A stretch of 10,118 nt of DNA, from positions 290-10,407 of the forward strand of contig PMBY01000454.1 of assembly GCA_003153875.1 (NCBI GenBank), written 5' to 3'. The stretch's first letter is position 1. Each line of letters opens with the position of its first letter. Position numbers and translations under genes: made by a program. Under the pieces are notes generated by a model. It was not told the DNA's origin and searched no databases. It was given only the letters and a program-made list of their open reading frames with translations. This DNA comes from Myxococcales bacterium. Lineage in GTDB: Bacteria; Myxococcota; Polyangia; Fen-1088. Of the stretch, positions 6,331-10,118 are shown piece by piece.

Positions 6331-7677
6331 ATGTCCGAGAAACGCTATTGGGACGAGACGATCGAGACCCTGCCGCGCCCGCGGCTCATCGAGTATCAGA
6401 TCGGGCAGTTACGCAAACATCTGGAACTGGCCTGGGTGCAGTCGCCCTTTTACCGGCAGGCGTTCACCGCAGCCGGAGTGAAACCGTCGGACCTACGGCG
6501 CCTGGAGGATTTGCAGCGTTTCCCCTTCATCGACAAGGCCATTGAGCGCGATCGTCAAGTGGCGCGACCGTTTCTGGGAGACTTGACAGCCGTGGCCGAA
6601 GAGGAGGTGGTTTTCGTGGCCGCATCCAGCGGGTCCACGGGCGTGCCGACGCTCAGCCCGTTCACCAAGGAAGACTTCGACGAGTTCCAGGATGTGCAGG
6701 CGCGTCTGTTCTGGGGTACTGGCATGCGGCCGCACGATCGCTACGTGCACGCGCTGAATTTCACGCTCTTTGTCGGCGGTCCTGACGTCATCGGCGCGCA
6801 GAAGCTGGGCGCGCTGTGCATTTGGGCGGGTTCGATTCCCTCGGAGCGACTGCTCTTCATCATGAAGAGCTTTCAGCCCACCACCACCTGGACCACGCCG
6901 TCGTACGCCTGGTATCTGGGCGAGACAGCCAAGCAGCAAGGCATCGATCCGGCGCGGGATCTGGGGATCCGGCGGATCATCGTGGCGGGCGAGCCAGGCG
7001 GCTCCATTCCCGCCACCCGCGCCGCTATCGAGACCCTGTGGAACGCCCAGCTCTACGACTTCTACGGTATCTCCGACATCTTCGGGGCATGCGCGGGCAT
7101 GTGCTCCGCACGCGACGGCTTGCATCTGCCCGAGGACCACATTCTGATCGAGGTGGTCGACCCGGCGAGCGGTGAACCGGTTCAGGGCGACACGCCGGGC
7201 GAGATGGTACTGACGACCTTGCGCAAGCGCGCGCGGCCCATGATCCGGTTCCGCACCGGCGACATCATCCAGCGCTATCCAGAGGGTTGCTCGTGCGGCC
7301 GCACCCATGTGCGCTTCAAAGTGCTGGGCCGGCGCGACGACATGTTCATCGTTTCGGGCGTGAACGTATTCCCCAGCGACATCGAATACGTCGCCCGCAA
7401 TGTGCCAGGGTTGACCGGCGAGTACCGGGTGGTGGTCTACACCGAGAACCATTTGACCCGATTTGACGTGGAGGTAGAGCGCAGTGGAGATTTTCAGGGT
7501 GCCGATGAGGACGTGGCCGACGAGGTGAAGAAGCAGATTGCGACCCGACTGGGCGTGCGGCCGCGCCAGGTGAAGGTGTTGGCCGCAGGTGCCCTGCCCC
7601 GCGCCACCCACAAGGCCAAGCGCCTGCTGGACCTGCGCGGAAACGAGACAACGTCGTCTCGCGGAGAGAACATCTAG
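6331..7677 (+). CDS. Phenylacetate-CoA ligase family protein (AMP-forming)
   Basis: A 448-residue adenylate-forming enzyme of the PaaK branch, which turns a carboxylic acid, ATP and CoA into an acyl-CoA, AMP and pyrophosphate. Seen in order: the phosphate-binding loop ASSGSTGVP (98-106), the A5-like motif YGISD (245-249), the ribose-binding RTGD (308-311), a Cys-Ser-Cys-Gly-Arg turn (320-324), the hinge region LGRRDDM (332-338) and the C-terminal lysine segment HKAKR (427-431). Length and order match PaaK. Two departures stand out: Asp249 where the well-studied enzymes have Glu (YG-L-S/T-E), and GACAGMC after it in place of the common GPGVA-EC, so the substrate may not be phenylacetate. It starts immediately after the DUF1847 stop and abuts the oxidoreductase genes, suggesting that the two steps are linked. 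Related PaaK-like ligases accept indoleacetate and other aryl acids. Confidence 0.92.
   Translation: MSEKRYWDETIETLPRPRLIEYQIGQLRKHLELAWVQSPFYRQAFTAAGVKPSDLRRLEDLQRFPFIDKAIERDRQVARPFLGDLTAVAEEEVVFVAASSGSTGVPTLSPFTKEDFDEFQDVQARLFWGTGMRPHDRYVHALNFTLFVGGPDVIGAQKLGALCIWAGSIPSERLLFIMKSFQPTTTWTTPSYAWYLGETAKQQGIDPARDLGIRRIIVAGEPGGSIPATRAAIETLWNAQLYDFYGISDIFGACAGMCSARDGLHLPEDHILIEVVDPASGEPVQGDTPGEMVLTTLRKRARPMIRFRTGDIIQRYPEGCSCGRTHVRFKVLGRRDDMFIVSGVNVFPSDIEYVARNVPGLTGEYRVVVYTENHLTRFDVEVERSGDFQGADEDVADEVKKQIATRLGVRPRQVKVLAAGALPRATHKAKRLLDLRGNETTSSRGENI
7644..7661 (+). repeat. Short inverted repeat just upstream of a ribosome binding site
   Basis: CGAGAC and GTCTCG form a perfect six-base stem around the six-base centre AACGTC, within the last codons of the ligase gene. 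The stem ends one base before the Shine-Dalgarno sequence of the gamma-subunit gene. There is no U-tract, so it is not an intrinsic terminator. It could modulate translation or be chance. Confidence 0.35.
7663..7668 (+). promoter_or_regulatory. Ribosome binding site for the gamma subunit (GTG start)
   Basis: GGAGAG lies nine bases before the GTG at 7678. It supports that GTG, directly after the ligase stop, as the initiation codon. Confidence 0.6.
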
Positions 7678-8223
7678 GTGATCGAGGTGCGCTGGCACGG
7701 CCGCGGTGGGCAGGGAGCATTCACGGCGGCCCGTCTACTGGGCGCGGCCGCCTTGTGCGATGGAACGTTTGCATTGGCATTCCCGTCCTTCGGCCCCGAG
7801 CGAAGAGGCGCGCCGATCTTGGCCTTCACCCGCATTGATGACCGACGAATCGTGGATCGCAGTGCCCTGCGATTTTGCGACTTTGCGGTTGTGCTCGACG
7901 AGACTTTGATGGGGCCACATGCGGCAGACGGCATCCGTCAGGGAGGCGCTCTGCTGGTCAACTCCGCTCGTCCTCCGGTGGAGTGGGCAAGCCTCGGTGT
8001 GCGCGTACTGACAGTGGATGCAGGTGCGGTCGCGCGCGCGGTGCTGGGCCGGGCCATTGTCAACACCGGCATGATTGGGGCATTGCTGGCAGCCTCGGGC
8101 ATTGTGTCTCTGGAGGCTGGTCTGCGCGCTGTCCAGTCCGAGATGCGGCCGGCGCTGGCCGAGAAGAATGCGGAGGTCTTGCGGCGGTGTCACGACCTGA
8201 TGAAGGAACAACTGGGTGGCTAG
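7678..8223 (+). CDS. 2-oxoacid:ferredoxin oxidoreductase, gamma subunit
   Basis: A 181-residue gamma (PorG/PorC-type) subunit of a thiamine-diphosphate-dependent pyruvate or 2-oxoacid:ferredoxin oxidoreductase, a cytoplasmic enzyme that oxidatively decarboxylates a 2-oxoacid to an acyl-CoA. The glycine-rich signature GRGGQG is at residues 8-13, followed by the typical segment FGPERRGAP (38-46). NTGMIGAL (128-135) and a helical C-terminus also fit. The family binds CoA in this subunit. The start is GTG, set by the ribosome site at 7663-7668 and by the family-typical beginning IEVRWHGRGG. It directly follows the ligase gene and overlaps the delta subunit by eight bases. Gamma-delta-alpha-beta is the order of four-subunit pyruvate and 2-oxoisovalerate enzymes. 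The substrate is not decided by this subunit. Confidence 0.94.
   Translation: MIEVRWHGRGGQGAFTAARLLGAAALCDGTFALAFPSFGPERRGAPILAFTRIDDRRIVDRSALRFCDFAVVLDETLMGPHAADGIRQGGALLVNSARPPVEWASLGVRVLTVDAGAVARAVLGRAIVNTGMIGALLAASGIVSLEAGLRAVQSEMRPALAEKNAEVLRRCHDLMKEQLGG
8203..8207 (+). promoter_or_regulatory. Ribosome binding site for the delta subunit (GTG start)
   Basis: AAGGA lies eight bases before the GTG at 8216, inside the end of the gamma-subunit gene. With no suitable ATG nearby, it decides the start of the ferredoxin-like gene. Confidence 0.6.
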
Positions 8224-8527
8224 TCCATTTGTCAGGCCCTATGTGCGGCCCCGATCGCCGGAGGATTATCCCACTGGCCCGTGTTTCACGGCGGGCCATC
8301 TGGTGGAGACCAACGCCTCCTGGCGCAGCGAGCGGCCTGTGCTCAGCGTCGAGCGCTGCACCGGGTGCCTGCGTTGCTACCTGGCCTGCCCAGACGGCGC
8401 CGTGCTGCGCGCAGGGGCGGCAGTGCGGATCGACTACGACTTCTGCAAAGGCTGTGGGATCTGCGCGCTTGAGTGCAAGGCGCAGGCCATTTTGATGATT
8501 CCCGAGGAGAACAAACATGTCCGTTGA
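8216..8527 (+). CDS. 2-oxoacid:ferredoxin oxidoreductase, delta subunit (2[4Fe-4S] ferredoxin-like)
   Basis: A 103-residue PorD-type subunit that passes electrons from the catalytic core to external ferredoxin. It holds two complete bacterial-type 4Fe-4S motifs: Cys48, Cys51, Cys54 and Cys58-Pro, then Cys77, Cys80, Cys83 and Cys87. The second ends in Cys-Lys rather than the common Cys-Pro. The N-terminal stretch of about 45 residues before the first cluster (with WRSERPVLS at 36-44) is normal for PorD, so this is a dedicated subunit rather than a free ferredoxin. The GTG start at 8216 overlaps the gamma stop by eight bases, and the 3' end overlaps the alpha start by eleven bases, so the three are almost certainly translated together. 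Confidence 0.93.
   Translation: MASPFVRPYVRPRSPEDYPTGPCFTAGHLVETNASWRSERPVLSVERCTGCLRCYLACPDGAVLRAGAAVRIDYDFCKGCGICALECKAQAILMIPEENKHVR
8504..8509 (+). promoter_or_regulatory. Ribosome binding site for the alpha subunit
   Basis: GAGGAG lies seven bases before the ATG at 8517, within the last codons of the delta gene. It supports the overlapping start. Confidence 0.6.
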
Positions 8528-9722
8528 AGCAACCGCACGACAGCCCCAGCCCCTTTTCATGTCGGGCAACGAGGCGGTGGCCTGGGGCGCGCGGCTGGCC
8601 CGGCCCCATGTCATCGCCGCCTATCCCATCACGCCGCAGACCGTGGTCATTGAACGTCTGTCCGAATGGGTGGCTGAAGGCAAGCTGGATACTGAGTTCC
8701 TGCACGTCGAATCGGAACACTCGGCGCTTTCTGCCTGCATGGGTGCCAGCGCGCTCGGGGCGCGCAGCTTCACCGCCACGTCGTCGCAGGGCTTGCTGTA
8801 CATGGCGGAGTGTCTGCAATACGCCAGCGGCGGGCGCTTTCCTATCGTGATGATGAACGCCAACCGGGCGCTGGCCCTCCCCTGGAACATCTACGGCGAC
8901 CAGCAGGATTCGCTGACCGTGCTGTCGAGCGGCTGGATCCAGATCTACATCGAGGATGCCCAGGAGGCGCTGGACATGACCATCCAGGGCTTTGCCATTG
9001 CCGAGCACGCCGAGGTGCTGACGCCAGTGATGCTGAATCTCGACGGCTTTGTGCTGACCCACACCTACGAGCCGGTGAATGTTCCCGCACAGGCAGACGT
9101 TGATGCGTTCCTGCCGCCGTTTCGCACGCCCAGCAAAATGAGTCTTGAATCACCCACGAGCATGGGTTTCACCGCTGGGCCTGCCCACTACACCGAGTTC
9201 AAGGTGCAACAACACCGGGCCATCCTGCGTGCCGAGCGGGTTGCGAGCGAGGTGGACCAGGAGTTTGGGCGTCGTTTTGGCCGCAGCTACGGCGGCGCGG
9301 TGGTGCCCTATCGCTGCGACGGCGCGGACGTGGTGCTGATCACCCTGGGCAGTGTGGCCGGAATTGTGCGCGAGACCGTGGACAGGCTGCGGGCTCGGGG
9401 CGTGGCTGCCGGCATGCTCAAATTGCGCTTCATGCGACCTTTCCCTGAACGCGAAATCGTGCAGGCACTTTCCACCGCGCGTTCTGTCGGCGTGCTGGAA
9501 AAGGATGTGTCGTTCGGACATCAGGGCGCCGTGTTCTCTGAAGTTTCGTCCGCGCTGGCGGGATCGGCGGCTCGGCCGGAGCTGCTCAATTTCGTGGCGG
9601 GCCTCGGGGGACGGGACATTTCTCGCAATGATGTCGAACAGATGTTCGACCAACTCCAAGGCGTCACGGTCCAGCCAGCAGACGAGCGGGTTCGTTTCGT
9701 TGGAGTCAATAGCAATGGCTGA
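8517..9722 (+). CDS. 2-oxoacid:ferredoxin oxidoreductase, alpha subunit (PorA-like)
   Basis: A 401-residue alpha subunit holding the pyrimidine-binding side of the thiamine diphosphate site. Visible signatures are GNEAVAWGA near the start (17-25), AAYPITPQT (34-42), the glutamate and histidine loop VESEHSA (64-70), TATSSQGL (86-93), and a long substrate-loop region from ANRALALP (115-122) to GDQQDS (127-132). The domain-II motif LGSVAGIVRE (277-286) and the C-terminal GLGGRDI (362-368) complete it. Length and motif set match PorA/VorA-type subunits rather than 2-oxoglutarate (KorA) or fused indolepyruvate (IorA) enzymes. The substrate loop has NIYGDQQ, close to but not the same as the NIW-D-QD pattern I recall for many pyruvate enzymes, so a larger 2-oxoacid remains possible. 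Gene overlap with delta is eleven bases and with beta eight bases. Confidence 0.94.
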   Translation: MSVEATARQPQPLFMSGNEAVAWGARLARPHVIAAYPITPQTVVIERLSEWVAEGKLDTEFLHVESEHSALSACMGASALGARSFTATSSQGLLYMAECLQYASGGRFPIVMMNANRALALPWNIYGDQQDSLTVLSSGWIQIYIEDAQEALDMTIQGFAIAEHAEVLTPVMLNLDGFVLTHTYEPVNVPAQADVDAFLPPFRTPSKMSLESPTSMGFTAGPAHYTEFKVQQHRAILRAERVASEVDQEFGRRFGRSYGGAVVPYRCDGADVVLITLGSVAGIVRETVDRLRARGVAAGMLKLRFMRPFPEREIVQALSTARSVGVLEKDVSFGHQGAVFSEVSSALAGSAARPELLNFVAGLGGRDISRNDVEQMFDQLQGVTVQPADERVRFVGVNSNG

Positions 9723-10118
9723 AGCAGCCCGGCTGAAGCTTGCGCTCTTCGACGACGAGCCGTTCCTCGGTCACAAGGCTTGTGCCGGCTGCGGCGGCAG
9801 CTTGGCCGTGCGGCTGGCGCTCAAGGTGCTGGGCGAACGCACATTCGCGGTGCTGCCGGCCGGCTGCATGTCAGCGGTGGGCTTCCTCTACCCGCAGCTG
9901 GCCTTTGGCTGCAACGCCATCATCTCGACGTTCGCAGGAACCGCATCGATGATGTCCGGGATCGCGGCGGCGGCCCGGGCACTCAAGCTGCGCGACTATC
10001 ACGTGGTGGGATTCGCTGGCGACGGCGGCACAGCCGACATTGGGCTGCAGGCCCTGTCCGGCGCCATCGATCGGCACGAAAACTTCATCTATATCTGTTA
10101 CGACAACGAAGCCTACAT
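9715..10118 (+). CDS. 2-oxoacid:ferredoxin oxidoreductase, beta subunit (PorB-like, 3' truncated)
   Basis: The first 134 codons of the beta subunit, which holds the diphosphate side of the thiamine diphosphate site and an iron-sulfur cluster. Cluster ligands visible are Cys23 and Cys26 (CAGCGG) and Cys51 (PAGCMS); the fourth ligand of the family lies further on and is outside the window. The cofactor motif GDGGTADIG (102-110) and the segment YDNEAY (129-134), which closes the Mg-diphosphate motif, are present just before the right edge. The ATG at 9715 overlaps the alpha stop by eight bases and is preceded by GGAG at 9702-9705. No break is seen in the frame. With the full length missing, the C-terminal domain and any downstream partner, such as a flavin-dependent NAD reductase subunit, cannot be judged. 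Confidence 0.92.
   Translation, partial: MAEAARLKLALFDDEPFLGHKACAGCGGSLAVRLALKVLGERTFAVLPAGCMSAVGFLYPQLAFGCNAIISTFAGTASMMSGIAAAARALKLRDYHVVGFAGDGGTADIGLQALSGAIDRHENFIYICYDNEAY

Noticed and set aside
6493..7698. About 400-codon open frame on the minus strand opposite the ligase
   Set aside because: The product is rich in His, Gln, Arg and Ala without motifs, whereas the plus strand encodes a complete adenylate-forming enzyme; it is a high-GC shadow.
7678..10118. Indolepyruvate (IorAB) or 2-oxoglutarate (KorAB) oxidoreductase
   Set aside because: Indolepyruvate enzymes have a fused large alpha subunit. Two-subunit 2-oxoglutarate enzymes lack separate gamma and delta genes. Four-subunit KOR types cannot be fully excluded, but the PorA/VorA-like alpha motifs and the gamma-delta-alpha-beta order fit better.
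1..10118. CRISPR arrays, tRNA or rRNA genes, insertion sequences, intrinsic terminators
   Set aside because: Coding sequence fills the window with no gap larger than five bases. I saw no direct repeat arrays, transposase motifs, GC stem plus T-run, or RNA gene signatures.

Overview
The window is one strand of tightly packed bacterial coding sequence, high in G+C by eye, with G/C-rich third codon positions. Twelve genes, all on the + strand, run from edge to edge. No gap between genes exceeds 5 bases, and most neighbours overlap by 4 or 8 bases (ATGA or GTGA junctions) or abut. It reads as the interior of a single long operon; neither its promoter nor its terminator is inside the window. The gene set (corrinoid methyl transfer, 2-oxoacid:ferredoxin oxidoreductase, an aryl-CoA-ligase-like enzyme) points to an anaerobic or facultatively anaerobic bacterium. 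A high-GC proteobacterium or Desulfobacterota-like lineage is a guess; nothing here fixes the taxon.

Layout. (1) 1-1244: the 3' part of an ABC ATPase gene and a complete permease gene of the SsuBC/TauBC (nitrate/sulfonate/taurine) importer type. The substrate-binding protein is not seen and may lie upstream. (2) 1250-5635: a corrinoid methyl-transfer module, made of a corrinoid carrier protein, two different uroporphyrinogen-decarboxylase-fold methyltransferases that both keep the His-x-Cys...Cys zinc signature of MtaA/MtbA, and a RACE-type protein ([2Fe-2S] domain plus ASKHA ATPase-like domain) that reactivates oxidised corrinoid. (3) 5638-6330: a cysteine-rich DUF1847-type protein of unknown function. 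(4) 6331-7677: a PaaK-like AMP-forming CoA ligase. (5) 7678 to the right edge: the gamma, delta, alpha and (partial) beta subunits of a pyruvate/2-oxoacid:ferredoxin oxidoreductase.

How they may work together (inference). A small organic compound is imported. A methyl group is moved from it to the corrinoid protein by one UroD-fold enzyme and on to an acceptor (tetrahydrofolate or another thiol or pterin) by the other, while the RACE protein keeps the cobalt reduced. The ligase and oxidoreductase could process the demethylated carbon skeleton (acid to acyl-CoA; 2-oxoacid to acyl-CoA plus CO2 plus reduced ferredoxin). The reduced ferredoxin could in turn supply electrons for corrinoid activation. 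The joining of a complete corrinoid demethylation module with a CoA ligase and a four-subunit 2-oxoacid oxidoreductase in one coupled operon is the main point of interest; its substrate cannot be read from the sequence.
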